From the NCBI RefSeq assembly GCF_051020985.1, contig NW_027475138.1, positions 1,984,001 to 2,048,000 of the forward strand: a DNA stretch of 64,000 bases. Reading direction: 5' to 3'. Origin of the DNA: Nomia melanderi (lineage: Eukaryota; Arthropoda; Insecta; Hymenoptera; Halictidae). The notes beneath the pieces were generated by a model. It was given only the letters and a program-made list of their open reading frames with translations. It made no database searches and was not told where the DNA came from. Position numbers and translations under genes: made by a program. Shown here piece after piece: positions 1-12,024 of the stretch (position 1 is its first letter; each line of letters starts with the position of its first letter).

Positions 1-79
1 AACGACCTAGGGCCACCAGGGGCCCAGAAAACCACAGTCTCATGTGGCCGGACACTCAGGGTCAGGGAAAAATCCATTA

Positions 80-2010
80 TATATCTGGTGATATATCGGG
101 TGCCATTAGAGATAGCTCGATAAATCAAAGTGCATTGTCTGCAGGAGGCCCTGACGCATGAACCTGTGCAGCGGGAACGACCTCGGACCACCAGGGGCCG
201 ATAAAACCACCGTCTCATGGGGCCGGACACTCAGGGTCAGGGGAAAATCCAATATATATCTGGTGATATCTCGGGTGCTATTAGAGATAGCGCAATAAAC
301 CAAAGTGAATTATCTGCAGGAGGCGCTGGCGCATGAATCTGTGCAGCGGGAACGTCCTCGGACCTCCAGGGGCCGAGACAACCACAGTCTCATGGGGCCG
401 GACACTCAGGGTCAGGGGAAAATCCAATATATATCTGGTGATATCTCGGGTGCTATTACAGATAGCGCAATAAATCAAAGTGCATTGTCTGTAGGAGGCC
501 CTGGCGCATGAATCTGTGCAGCGGGAACGACCTCTGACCACAAGAGGCCGAGAAAACCACCGTCTCAAGGGGCCGGACACTCAGGGTCCAGGAAAAATCC
601 AATATATATCTGGTGATATATCGGGTGCCATTAGATATAGCTCGATAAATCAAAGTGCATTGTCTGCAGGAGGCCCTGACGCATGAACCTGTGCAGCGGG
701 AACGACCTCGGACCACCAGGGGCCGATAAAACCACCGTCTCATGGGGCCGGACACTCAGGGTCAGGGGAAAATCCAATATATATCTGGTGATATATCGGG
801 TGCCATTAGAGATAGCTCGATAAATCAAAGTGCATTGTCTGCAGGAGGCCCTGACGCATGAACCTGTGCAGCGGGAACGACCTCGGACCACCAGGGGCCG
901 ATAAAACCACCGTCTCATGGGGCCGGACACTCAGGGTCAGGGGAAAATCCAATATATATCTGGTGATATCTCGGGTGCTATTAGAGATAGCGCAATAAAC
1001 CAAAGTGAATTATCTGCAGGAGGCGCTGGCGCATGAATCTGTGCAGCGGGAACGTCCTCGGACCTCCAGGGGCCGAGACAACCACAGTCTCATGGGGCCG
1101 GACACTCAGGGTCAGGGGAAAATCCAATATATATCTGGTGATATCTCGGGTGCTATTACAGATAGCGCAATAAATCAAAGTGCATTGTCTGTAGGAGGCC
1201 CTGGCGCATGAATCTGTGCAGCGGGAACGACCTCTGACCACAAGAGGCCGAGAAAACCACCGTCTCAAGGGGCCGGACACTCAGGGTCCAGGAAAAATCC
1301 AATATATATCTGGTGATATATCGGGTGCCATTAGAGATAGCTCGATAAATCAAAGTGCATTGTCTGCAGGAGGCCCTGACGCATGAACCTGTGCAGCGGG
1401 AACGACCTCGGACCACCAGGGGCCGATAAAACCACCGTCTCATGGGGCCGGACACTCAGGGTCAGGGGAAAATCCAATATATATCTGGTGATATATCGGG
1501 TGCCATTAGAGATAGCTCGATAAATCAAAGTGCATTGTCTGCAGGAGGCCCTGACGCATGAACCTGTGCAGCGGGAACGACCTCGGACCACCAGGGGCCG
1601 ATAAAACCACCGTCTCATGGGGCCGGACACTCAGGGTCAGGGGAAAATCCAATATATATCTGGTGATATCTCGGGTGCTATTAGAGATAGCGCAATAAAC
1701 CAAAGTGAATTATCTGCAGGAGGCGCTGGCGCATGAATCTGTGCAGCGGGAACGTCCTCGGACCTCCAGGGGCCGAGACAACCACAGTCTCATGGGGCCG
1801 GACACTCAGGGTCAGGGGAAAATCCAATATATATCTGGTGATATCTCGGGTGCTATTACAGATAGCGCAATAAATCAAAGTGCATTGTCTGTAGGAGGCC
1901 CTGGCGCATGAATCTGTGCAGCGGGAACGACCTCTGACCACAAGAGGCCGAGAAAACCACCGTCTCAAGGGGCCGGACACTCAGGGTCCAGGAAAAATCC
2001 AATATATATC
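80..2010 (+). repeat. 700-bp tetramer HOR, about 2.75 copies
   Basis: Monomers spaced 700 bp apart are identical or nearly so: 281-580, 981-1280 and 1681-1980 correspond, as do 456-755 with 1156-1455 and 806-1003 with 1506-1703. One visible difference is TTAGATAT near 631 against TTAGAGAT near 1331. The first 80 bases do not fit the copy 700 bp downstream, so the HOR begins about there. It ends near 2010 where a diverged monomer follows. Typical marks are CCATTAGAGATAGCTCG and the alternative dyad CCTCT/AGAGG. Confidence 0.9.
531..547 (+). other. Alternative dyad 3: CCTCT-GACCACA-AGAGG
   Basis: In this monomer type the usual CTCGG/CCGAG arms are altered at several positions, and the result is a perfect CCTCT/AGAGG stem with a 7-base loop. 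The same form occurs in the tetramer HOR copies 700 and 1400 bp downstream and again near 5608-5624. The changes look compensatory, but there is only one ancestral event to judge from. Confidence 0.5.
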
Positions 2011-2129
2011 TGGTGATATCTCGGGTGCTATTACAGATAGCGCGATAAATCAAAGTGCATTGTCTGTAGGAGGCACAGACGAATGAGTCTGTGCAGCAGG
2101 AACGACCTCGAACCACCAGGGGCCGAGAA

Positions 2130-2180
2130 AATTACAGATATTCGGAATCCGTCACCCAAGGTCATGTGAAAATCCAGCAT
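2130..2180 (+). repeat. Diverged monomer core, copy 1 (TTCGGAATCC type)
   Basis: After GGCCGAGAAAAT the usual GC-rich sequence is replaced by an unrelated-looking stretch containing ATATTCGGAATCCGTCAC and CCAAGGTCATGTG, then normal sequence resumes at AATCCAGCATATATCTGG. Length is preserved, so the monomer is still 175 bp. The same core occurs at 5809, 7734 and 55860. It may be an old monomer branch or a conversion tract from a related satellite. Confidence 0.85.
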
Positions 2181-2529
2181 ATATCTGGTGATATTTCGGG
2201 TGCTATTATAGATAGCGCAATAAACCAAAGTGAATTATCTGCAGGAGGCCCTGGCGCATGAATCTGTGCAGCGGGAACGTCCTCGGACCTCCAGGGGCCG
2301 AGACAACCACCGTCTCATGGGGCCGGGCACTCAGGGTCAGGGTAAAATCCAATATATATCTGGTGATATCTCGGGTGCTATTACAGATAGCGCAATAAAT
2401 CAATGTGCATTGTCTGTAGGAGGCCCTGGCGCATGAATCTGTGCAGCGGGAACGACCTCGGACCACCAGGGTCCGAGAAAACCACAGTCTCATGGGGCCG
2501 GACACTCAGGGTCAGGGAAAAATCCATTA

Positions 2530-2960
2530 TATATCTGGTGATATATCGGGTGCCATTAGAGATAGCACGATAAATCAAAGTGCATTGTCTGCAGGAGGCC
2601 CTGACGCATGAATCTGTGCAGCCGGAACGACCTCGGACCACCAGGGGCCGAGAAAACCACAGTCTCATGGGGCCGAGAACTCAGGGTCAGGCAAAAATCC
2701 AATATATATCTGGTGATATCTCGGGTGCTATTACACATAGCGCATTAAACCAACGCGCATTGTCTGTAGGAGGCCATGGCGCATGAATCTGTGCAGCGGG
2801 AACGACATCGGACCACCAGGGGCCGAGAAAACCACCGTCTCATGGGGCCGGACACTCAAGGTCAGGGGAAAATCCAATATATATGTGGTGATATCTCGGG
2901 TGCTATTACAGATAGCGCAATAAATCAAAGTGCATTGTCTGTAGGAGACCCTGGCGCATG
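2530..2960 (+). repeat. Segment duplicated 48.8 kb away (partner 51360-51790)
   Basis: It shares rare marks with 51360-51790: GGGGCCGAGAACTCAGG, CAGGCAAAAATCC, CACATAGCGCATTAAACCAACGC and GGAGGCCATGGCGC. The offset is 48829 bp, and the run covers a little over two monomers. Outside these limits the two places differ. Confidence 0.8.
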
Positions 2961-3249
2961 AACCTGTCCAGCGGGAACGACCTCGGACCACCAGGGGCCG
3001 AGAAAACCACCGTCTCATGGGGCCGGACACTCTGGGTCAGCGAAAAATCCAATATATATCTGGTGATATCTCGGGTGCTATTACAGATAGCGCAATAAAT
3101 CAAAGTGCATTGTCTGTAGGAGGCCCTGGCGCATGAATCTGTGCAGCGGGAACGACCTCGGACCACCAGGGGCCGAGGAAACCACAGTCTCATGGGGCCG
3201 GACACTCAGGGTCAGGGAAAAATCCAATATATATCTGGTGATATCTTGG

Positions 3250-4660
3250 GTGCTATTAGATATAGCGCGATAAACCAAAGTGAATTATCTGCAGGAGGCC
3301 CTGGCGCATGAATCTGTGCAACGGGAACGACCTCGGACCACCAGGGGCCGAAAAATCCACAGTCACATGGGGCCGGACACTCAGGATCAGGGAAAAATCC
3401 AATATATATCTGGTGATATCTTGGGTGGTATTAGAGATAGCGTAATAAACCAAAGTGAATTATCTGCAGGAGGCCCTGGCGCAAGAATCTGTGCAGCGGG
3501 AACGACCTCGGACCACCAGGGGCCGAGACAACAACCGTCTCATGGGGCCGGACACTCAGGGTCAGGGAAAAATCCAATATATATCTGGTGATATCTCGGG
3601 TTATATTACAGATAGCACAATAAATCAAAGTGCATTGTCTGTAGGAGGCCCTGGCGCATGAATCTGTGCAGAGGGAACGACCTCGGACCACCAGGGGCCG
3701 AGAAAACCACCGTCTCATGGCGCCGGACACTCAGGGTCAGGGGAAAATCCAATATATATCTGGTGATATCTCGGGTGCTATTACAGATAGCGCAATAAAT
3801 CAAAGTGAATTATCTGCAGGAGGCCCTGGCGCATGAATCTGTGCAGCGGGAACGACCTCGGACCACCAGGGGCCGAGAAAACCACAGTCTCATGGAGCCG
3901 GACACTCAGGGTCAGGGGAAAATCCAATATATATCTGGTGATATCTCGGGTGCTATTACAGATAGCGCAATAAACCAAAGTGAATTATCTGCAGGAGGCC
4001 CTGGCGCATGAATCTGTGCAGCGGGAACGACCTCGGACCACCAGGGGCCGAGAAAACCACAGTCTCATGGAGCCGGACACTCAGGGTCAGGGGAAAATCC
4101 AATATATATCTGGTGATATCTCGGGTGCTATTACAGATAGCGCAATAAATCAAAGTGAATTATCTGCAGGAGGCCCTGGCGCATGAATCTGTGCAGCGGG
4201 AACGACCTCGGACCACCAGGGGCCGAGAAAACCACAGTCACATGGGGCCGGTCACTCAGAGTCAGGGGAAAATCCAATATATATCTGGTGATATCTCGGG
4301 TGCTATTAGATACAGCGCAATAAACCTAATTGAATTATCTGCAGGAGGCCCTGGCGCATGAATCTGGGCAGCGGGAACGACCTCGGACCACCAGGGGCCG
4401 AGAAAACCACAGTCTAGTGGGGCCGGACACTCAGGGTCAGGGGAAAATCCAATATATATATCAAGTGATATCTCGGGTGCTATTAGATACAGCGCAATAA
4501 ACCAAAGTGTATTATCTGCAAGAGGCCCTGGCGCATGCATCTGTGCAGCGGGAACGACCTCGGACCACCAGGGGCCGAGAAAACTAAAGTCTCATGGGGC
4601 CGGACACTCAGGGTCTGGGGAAAATCCATTATATATCTGGTGATATGTCGGGAGCTATTA
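3250..4660 (+). repeat. Segment with a paralogue at 6050-7285
   Basis: Monomers here and at 6050-7285 correspond in order, sharing TTGGGTGGTATTAGAGATAG, the GGTTATATTACAG monomer and a TA-expanded monomer. The offset changes from 2802 to 2977 bp and then to 2627 bp. The paralogue therefore has one extra monomer (the one near 6408 repeats its neighbour) and lacks two that are present here. Confidence 0.8.
4451..4462 (+). other. +2 bp TA expansion in the TATATA run
   Basis: The usual AATATATATC reads AATATATATATC, so the following monomers are shifted by 2 bp. The same mutation is found at 7079-7090 in the duplicated segment, which suggests it predates that duplication. Confidence 0.9.
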
Positions 4661-5808
4661 CAGATAGCGCAATAAATCAAAGTTCATTGTCTGGACGAGG
4701 CCCTGGCGCATGAATCTGTGCAGCGGGAACGACCTCGGTCCACCAGGGGCCGAGAAAACCACCGTCTCATGGGGCTGGACACTCAGGGTCAGGGAAAAAT
4801 CCAATATATATCTGGTGACATCTCGGGTTATATTACAGATAGCACAATAAATCAAAGTGCATTGTCTGGACGAGGCCCTGGCGCATGAATCTGTGCAGCG
4901 GGAACGACCTCGGTCCACCAGGGGCCGAGAAAACCACCGTCTCATGGGGCTGGACACTCAGGGTGAGGGTAATATACAATATATATCTGGTGATATCTCG
5001 GGTGCTATTACAGATAGCGCAATAAATCAAAGTGCATTGTCTGTAGGAGGCCCTGGCGCATGAACCTGTGCAGCGGCAACGACCTCGGACCACCAGGGGC
5101 CGAGAAAACCACAGTCTCATGGGGCCGGACACTCTGGGTCAGGGGAAAATCCAATATATATCTGGTGATATCTCGGGTGCTATTACAGATAGCGCAATAA
5201 ATCAAAGTGCATTGTCTGCAGGAGGCCCTTGCGAATGAATCTGTTCAGCGGGAACGACCTCGGATCACCAGGGGCCGAGAAAACCACAGACACATGGGGC
5301 CGGACACTCAGGGTCGAGGAAAAATCCAATATATATCTGGTGATATCTCGGGTGCTATTAGAGATAGCGCGATAAATCAAAGTGAATTATCTGCAGGAGG
5401 CCCTGGCGCATGCATCTGTGCAGCGGGAACGACCTCGGACCACCAGGGGCCGAGAAAATCACCGTCTCATGGGGACGGGCACTCAGGATCTGGGGAAAAT
5501 CCAATATGTATCTGCTGATATCTCGGGTGCTATTAGAGATAGCGTAACAAACCAAAGTGCATTGTCTGTAGGAGGCCCTGGCGCATGAATCTGTGCAGCG
5601 GGAACGACCTCTGACCACAAGAGGCCGAGAAAACCACCGTCTCATGGGGCCGGACACTCAGGGTCGAGGAAAAATCCAATATATATCTGGTGATATCTCG
5701 GGTGCTATTACAGATAGCGCGATAAATCAAAGTGCATTGTCTGTAGGAGGCACTGGCGAATGAGTCTGTGCAGCAGGAACGACCTCGAACCACCAGGGGC
5801 CGAGAAAA

Positions 5809-5860
5809 TTACAGATATTCGGAATCCGTCACCCAAGGTCATGTGAAAATCCAGCATATA
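5809..5860 (+). repeat. Diverged monomer core, copy 2
   Basis: Same TTCGGAATCC/CCAAGGTCATGTG core as at 2130. Its flanks match too: about 1880-2235 corresponds to 5558-5913, so copy 2 travelled with roughly two neighbouring monomers. Confidence 0.85.
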
Positions 5861-6049
5861 TCTGGTGATATTTCGGGTGCTATTATAGATAGCGCAATAA
5901 ACCAAAGTGAATTATCTGCAGTAGGCCCTGGCGCATGCATCTGTGCAGCGGGAACGACCTCGGACAACCAGGGGCCGAGAAAGCCACAGACTCATGGGGC
6001 TGGACACTCACGGTTAGGGAAAAATCCAATATATATCTGGTGATATCTC

Positions 6050-7285
6050 GGGTGCTATTACAGATAGTACAATAAATCAAAGTGCACTGTCTGTAGGAGG
6101 CCCTGGCGCATGAATCTCTGCAACGGGAACGACCTCGGACCACCAGGGGCCGAAAAATCCACAGTCTCATGGGGCCGGACACTCAGGATCAGGGAAAAAT
6201 CCAATATATATCTGGTGATATCTTGGGTGGTATTAGAGATAGCGTAATAAACCAAAGTGAATTATCTGCAGGAGGCCCTGGCGCAAGAATCTGTGCAGCG
6301 GGAACGACCTCGGACCACCAGGGGCCGAGACAACAACCGTCTCATGGGGCCGGACACTCAGGGTCAGGGAAAAATCCAATATATATCTGGTGATATCTCG
6401 GGTTATATTACAGATAGCACAATAAATCAAAGTGCATTGTCTGTAGGAGGCCCTGGCGCATGAATCTGTGCAGAGGGAACGATTTCGGACCACCAGGGGC
6501 CGAGACAACAACCGTCTCATGGGGCCGGACACTCAGGGTCAGGGAAAAATCCAATATATATCTGGTGATATCTCGGGTTATATTACAGATAGCACAATAA
6601 ATCAAAGTGCATTGTCTGTGGGAGGCCCTGGCGCATGAATCTGTGCAGAGGGAACGACCTCGGACCACCAGGGGCCGAGAAAACCACCGTCTCATGGCGC
6701 CGGACACTCAGGGTCAGGGGAAAATCCAATATATATCTGGTGATATCTCGGGTGCTATTACAGATAGCGCAATAAATCAAAGTGAATTATCTGCAGGAGG
6801 CCCTGGCGCATGAATCTGTGCAGCGGGAACGACCTCGGACCACCAGGGGCCGAGAAAACCACAGTCTCATGGAGCCGGACACTCAGGGTCAGGGGAAAAT
6901 CCAATATATATCTGGTGATATCTCGGGTGCTATTAGATACAGCGCAATAAACCAAATTGAATTATCTGCAGGAGGCCCTGGCGCATGAATCTGGGCAGCG
7001 GGAACGACCTCGGACCACCAGGGGCCGAGAAAACCACAGTCTAGTGGGGCCGGACACTCAGGGTCAGGGGAAAATCCAATATATATATCAGGTGATATCT
7101 CGGGTGCTATTAGATACAGCGCAATAAACCAAAGTGTATTATCTGCAAGAGGCCCTGGCGCATGCATCTGTGCAGCGGGAACGACCTCGGACCACCAGGG
7201 GCCGAGAAAACTAAAGTCTCATGGGGCCGGACACTCAGGGTCTGGGGAAAATCCATTGTATATCTGGTGATATGTCGGGAGCTAT
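6050..7285 (+). repeat. Segment with a paralogue at 3250-4660
   Basis: Second copy of the block at 3250-4660, with one tandemly duplicated monomer (6233 and 6408) and two monomers missing. All length differences are whole monomers, as expected from unequal exchange in register. Confidence 0.8.
7079..7090 (+). other. +2 bp TA expansion, paralogous to 4451
   Basis: Same two-base gain as at 4451, at the corresponding place in the paralogous segment, followed by ATCAGGTGATATC rather than ATCAAGTGATATC. Confidence 0.9.
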
Positions 7286-7733
7286 TACAGATAGCGCAAT
7301 AAATCAAAGTGCATTGTCTGTAAGCTGCCCTGGCGCATGAATCTGGGCAGCGGGAACGACCTCGGACCACCAGGGGCCGAGAAAACCACCGTCACATGGG
7401 GCCGGACATTCAGGTTCAGGGAAAAATACAATATATATCTGGTGATATCTCGGGTGCTATTACAGATAGCGCAATAAATCAAAGTGAATTGTCTGTAGGA
7501 GGCCCTGGCGCATGAATCTGTGCAGCGGGATCTACCTCGGACCACGAGGGACCGAGAAAACCATCGACACATGGGGCCGGACACTCAGAGTCAGGGGAAA
7601 ATCCAATATAAATCTGGTGATATCTCTGGTGCTCTTACAGATAGCGCACTAAACCAAAGTGAATCATCTGCAGCGGGCCCTGGAGCATGAATCTGTGCAG
7701 CGGGAACGAACTCGGATCACCAGGGGCCGAGAA

Positions 7734-7786
7734 AATTACAGATATTCGGAATCCGTCACCCAAGGTCATGTAAAAATCCAGCATAT
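7734..7786 (+). repeat. Diverged monomer core, copy 3
   Basis: Same core as at 2130 but reading GTCATGTAAAAATCC. The flanking monomers differ from those of copies 1 and 2, for example GCAGCGGGCCCTGGAGCATG just upstream. Confidence 0.85.
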
Positions 7787-8129
7787 ATCTGGTGATATCT
7801 CGGGTGCTATTAGAGATAGCGCAATAAACCAAAGTGAATTGTCTGCAGGAGGCCCTGGCGCATGAATCTGGGCAGCGGGAACGACCTCGGACCACCAGGG
7901 GCCGAGAAAATCACCGTCTCATGGAGCCGGACACTCAGGGTCAGGGGAAAATCCCATATATATCTGGTGATATCTCGGGTGCTATTACAGATAGCCCAAC
8001 AAATCAAAGTGCATTGTCTGTAGGAGGCCCTGGCGCATGAATCTGTGCAGCGGGAACGACCTCGCACCACCAGGGGCCGAGGAAACCACCGTCTCATGGG
8101 GCCGGACACTCAGGGTCATGGAAAAATCC

Positions 8130-8141
8130 AATATATATATC
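8130..8141 (+). other. +2 bp TA expansion, independent position
   Basis: AATATATATATCTGG replaces AATATATATCTGG in a different monomer type. This is a third gain of one TA unit at the same place in the monomer. Confidence 0.9.
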
Positions 8142-10383
8142 TGGTGATATCTCGGGTGCTATTACAGATAGCGCAATAAATCAAAGTCCATTGTCTGTAG
8201 GAGGCCCTGGCGCATGAATCTGTGCAGCGGGAACGACCTCGGACCACCAGGGGCCGTGAAAACCACCGTCTCATGGGGCCGGACACTCAGGGTCATTGAA
8301 AAATCCAATATATATCTGGTGATATCTCGGGTGCTATTACAGATAGCGCAATGAATCAAACTGCATTGTCTGTAAGAGAGCCCGCCGCATGAATCTGTGC
8401 AGCCGGAACAACCTCGCACCACCAGGGGCCGAGAAAACCGCAGTCTCATGGGGCCGGACAGTCAGGGCCAGGGGAAAATCCAATATATATCTAGTGATAT
8501 CTCGGGTGCTATTAGAGATAGCGCAATAAACCAAAGTGAATTATCTGAAAGAGGCCCTGGCGCATGAATCTGTGCAGCGGGAACGACCTCGGACCACCAG
8601 GGGCCGAGACAACCACCGTCTCATGGGGCCGGACACTCAGGGTCAGGGAAAAATCCAATATATATCTGGTGGTATCTCGGGTGCTATTACAGATAGCGCC
8701 ATAAATCAAAGTGCATTGTCTGTAAGCTGCTCTGGCGCATGAATCTGGGCAGCGGGAACGACCTCGGACAACCAGGGCCCGAGAAAACCAGCGTCACATG
8801 GGGCCGGACACTCAGGGTCAGGGGAAAATCCAATATAAATCTGGTGATATCTCGGCTGCTATTACAGATAGCGCAATAAATCAAAGTGGATTGTCTGCAG
8901 GAAGCCCTGGCGCATGATTCTGTGCAGCGGGAACGACCTGGGACCACCAGGGGCCGAGGAAATCACCGTCCCGTGGGGCCGGACACTCAGGGTCGGGGAA
9001 AAATCCAATATATATCTGGTGATATCTCGCGTGCTAGTAGAGATAGCGCAATAAACCAAAGTGCATTGTCTGCAGGAGGCTCTGGCGCATGAATCTGTGC
9101 GGCGGGAACGACCTCTGAACACCAGGGGCCGAGAAAACCACCGTCTCATGGGGCCGGACATTCAGGTTCAGGGAAAAATACAATATATATCTGGTGATAT
9201 CTCGGGTGCTATTACAGATAGCGCAATAAATCAAAGTGCATTGTCTGTAAGAGGCCCTGGGGCATGAATCTGGCCAGCGGGAACGACCTCGGACCACCAG
9301 GGGCCGAGAAATCCACCGTCTCAGGGGGCCGGACACTCAGGGTCAGGGGAAAAGCCAATATATATCTGGTGATATCTCGGGTGCTATTAGAGATAGCGCA
9401 ATAAACCAAAGTGAATTATCTGCAGGAGGCACTGGCGCATGCATCTGTGCAGCGGGAGCGACCTCAGAGCACAAGGGGCCGAGAAAACCACCGTCTCATG
9501 GGGCCGGAAACTCAGGGTCAGGGAAAAATCCGATATATATCTGGTGATATCTCGGGTGCTATTACAGATAGCCCAATAAATCAAAGTGCATTGTCTGTAA
9601 GCTGCCCTGGCGCATGAATATGGGCAGCGGGAACGACCTCGGATCACCAGGGGCCGAGAAAACCACCGTCTCATGGGGCCGGACACTCAGGGTCAGGGAA
9701 AAATCCAATATATATCTGGTGATATCTTGGGTGCTATTACAGATAGCGCAATAAACCAAAGTGAATTATCTGCAGGAGGCCCTGGCGCATGCATCTGTGC
9801 AGCGGGAACGACCTCAGACCACCAGGGGCCGAGAAAACCACCGTCTCATGGGGCCGGAAACTCAGGGTCAGGGAAAAATCCGATATATATCTGGTGATAT
9901 CTCGGGTGCTATTACAGATAGCCCAATAAATCAAAGTGCATTGTCTGTAAGCTGCCCTGGCGCATGAATATGGGCAGCGGGAACGACCTCAGACCACCAG
10001 GGGCCGAGAAAACCACCGTCACATGGGGCCGGACACTCAGGGTCAGGGGAAAATCCAATATATATCTGGTGATATCTCGGGTACTATTACAGATAGCGCA
10101 ATAAATCAGAGTCCATTGTCTGTAGGAGGCCCTGGCGCATGAATCTGTGCAGCGGGAACGACCTCGGACAAGCAGGGGCAGAGAAAACCACCGTCCCATG
10201 GGGCCGGACACACAGGGTCAGGGGAAAAGCCAATAAATATCTGGTGATATCTCGGGTGCTATTAGAGATAGCGCAATAAACCAAAGTGAATTATGTGCAG
10301 GAGGCGCTGGCGCATAAATCTGTGCAGCGGGAACGACCTGGGACCACCAGGGGCCGAGAAAACCACCGACACATGGGGCCGCA

Positions 10384-10415
10384 CTCCCAAGGTCATGTAA
10401 AAACCCAGGATGTAT
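10384..10415 (+). repeat. Hybrid monomer carrying only the right part of the diverged core
   Basis: The sequence is ordinary as far as ACACATGGGGCCG and then switches to CTCCCAAGGTCATGTAAAAA, which matches the right half of the diverged core at 7734, followed by CCCAGGATGTATCTGATG. This looks like a recombination or conversion junction within one monomer, although independent mutation of part of the stretch cannot be excluded. Confidence 0.6.
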
Positions 10416-11136
10416 CTGATGATATCTCGGGTGCTATTAGAGATAGCGCAATAAACCAAAGTGAGTTATCTGCAGGAGGCCCTGGCGCATGCATCTGTGC
10501 AGGGGGAACTACCTCGGACCACCAGGGGTCGAGAAAACCACCGTCTCATGGGGCCGGACACTCAGGGTCCGGGAAAAGTCAAATATATATCTGGTGATAT
10601 CTCGGGTGCTATTAGCGATAGCTCAATAAATCAAAGTGAATTATCTGCAGGGGACCCTGTCGCATGAATCTGTGTAGCGGGAACGACCTCGGACAACCAG
10701 GGGCCGAGAAAACCACCGTCTCATGGGGCGGGACACTCAGGGTCAGGGAAAAATCCAATATATATCAGATGGTATCTCGGGTGCTATTACAGATAGCGCA
10801 ATAAATCAAAGTGCATTGTCTGTAAGCTGCCCTGGCGCATGAATCTGGGCAGCGGGAACGACCTCGGACCACCAGGGGCCGAGAAAACTACCGTCACATG
10901 GGGCCAGACACTCAGGATCAGGGAAAAATCCAATATATATCTCGTGATATCTCGGGTGCTATTAGCGATAGCTCAATAAATCAAAGTGAATTATCTGCAG
11001 GGGACCCTGTCGCATGAATCTGTGCAGCGGGAACGACCTCGGACCACCAGGGGCCGAGAAAACCACCGTCTCATGGGGCCGGACACTCAGGGTCGGCGAA
11101 AAATCCAATATATATCTGGTGATATCTCGGGTGCTA

Positions 11137-11837
11137 TTTGAGATAGCGCAATAAACCAAAGTGAATTGTCTGCAAGAGGCCCTGGCGCATGATTCTGTGC
11201 AGCGGGAACGACCTCGGACCACCAGGGGCCGAGAAAACCACAGTCTCATGGGGCCGGATACTCAGGGTCAGGGGAAAATCCAATATAGATCTGGTGATAT
11301 CTCGGGTGCTATTACAGATAGCGCAATAAATCATAGTGCATTGCCTGTAGGAGGCCCTGGCGCATGAATCTGGCCAGCGGGAACGACCTCGGACCACCAG
11401 CGGCCGAGAAAACCACCGTCTCATGGGGCCGGACACTCAGGGTCGGGGAAAAATCCAATATATATCTGCTGATATCTCGGGTGCTATTAGAGATAGCGCA
11501 ATAACCCAAAGTGAATTGTCTGCAGGAGGCCCTGGCGCATGAATCTGTGCAACGGGAACGACCTCGGACCACCAGGGGCCGAGAAAACCACAGTCTCATG
11601 GGGCCGGATACTCAGGGTCAGGGGAAAATCCAATATAGATCTGGTGATATCTCGGGTGCTATTACAGATAGCGCAATAAATCATAGTGCATTGTCTGTAG
11701 GAGGCCCTGGCGCATGAATCTGGCCAGCGGGAACGACCTCGGACCACCAGCGGCCGAGAAAACCACCGTCTCATGGGGCCGGACACTCAGGGTCGGGGAA
11801 AAATCCAATATATATCTGGTGATATCTCGGGTGCTAT
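11137..11837 (+). repeat. 350-bp dimer HOR, two copies
   Basis: Two dimers (11137-11486 and 11487-11836) match closely. Each combines a GAATCTGGCCAGCGGG plus CCAGCGGCCGAG monomer with a GGATACTCAGGG plus ATATAGATCTGG monomer, the latter carrying a BglII site. The same two monomer types are reused in the pentamer HOR downstream. Confidence 0.8.
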
Positions 11838-12005
11838 TAGAGATAGCGCAATAAACCAAAGTGAATTGTCTGCAGGAGGCCCTGGCGCATGAATCTGTGC
11901 AGCGGGAACGACCTCGGACCACCAGGGGCCGAGAAAACCGCAGTCTCATGGGGCCGGACACTCAGGGTCAGGGAAAAATCCAATATATATCTGGTGATAT
12001 CTCGG

Positions 12006-12024
12006 GCGCTATTAGAGATAGCGC
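12006..12024 (+). other. Perfect-stem version of dyad 2 (GCGCTAT/ATAGCGC)
   Basis: Example of the variant in which the left arm reads GCGCTAT and pairs without mismatch to ATAGCGC across the loop TAGAG. The same form recurs in many HOR units between 12 and 31 kb and again at 51904-51922. It marks the monomer type that starts each 7-mer unit further downstream. Confidence 0.75.

Larger units (their letters stand above)
7290..11100 (+). repeat. Heterogeneous monomer region with one local dimer duplication
   Basis: Monomers are relatively diverse and show no long-range HOR that I could follow. Recurrent marks are the TGTAAGCTGCCCTGGCGC and TGTAAGAGGC variants of the diagnostic box end. About 9390-9735 and 9740-10085 form a 350-bp dimer duplication, both with AAACTCAGGGTCAGGG, CCGATATATATC and TAAGCTGCCC. 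The diversity fits either an older part of the array or a zone of little recent homogenisation. Confidence 0.7.

Noticed and set aside
1..80. Unusual bases at the very start (GACCTAGGGCCACC, GGGGCCCAG, CATGTGGCC) as an array boundary
   Set aside because: They are point changes within an ordinary monomer in correct phase, so the array continues upstream.
2141..2157. Possible CENP-B box around TTCGGAATCCGTCACCC in the diverged core
   Set aside because: It starts with TTCG but lacks the required A and CGGG at the fixed distances. The TTTCGGGTGC stretch near 2193 also fails.
2157..2165. CCAAGGTCA, similar to a nuclear-receptor half site, in the diverged core
   Set aside because: A seven-base match is expected by chance in 64 kb and occurs only in the few diverged monomers.
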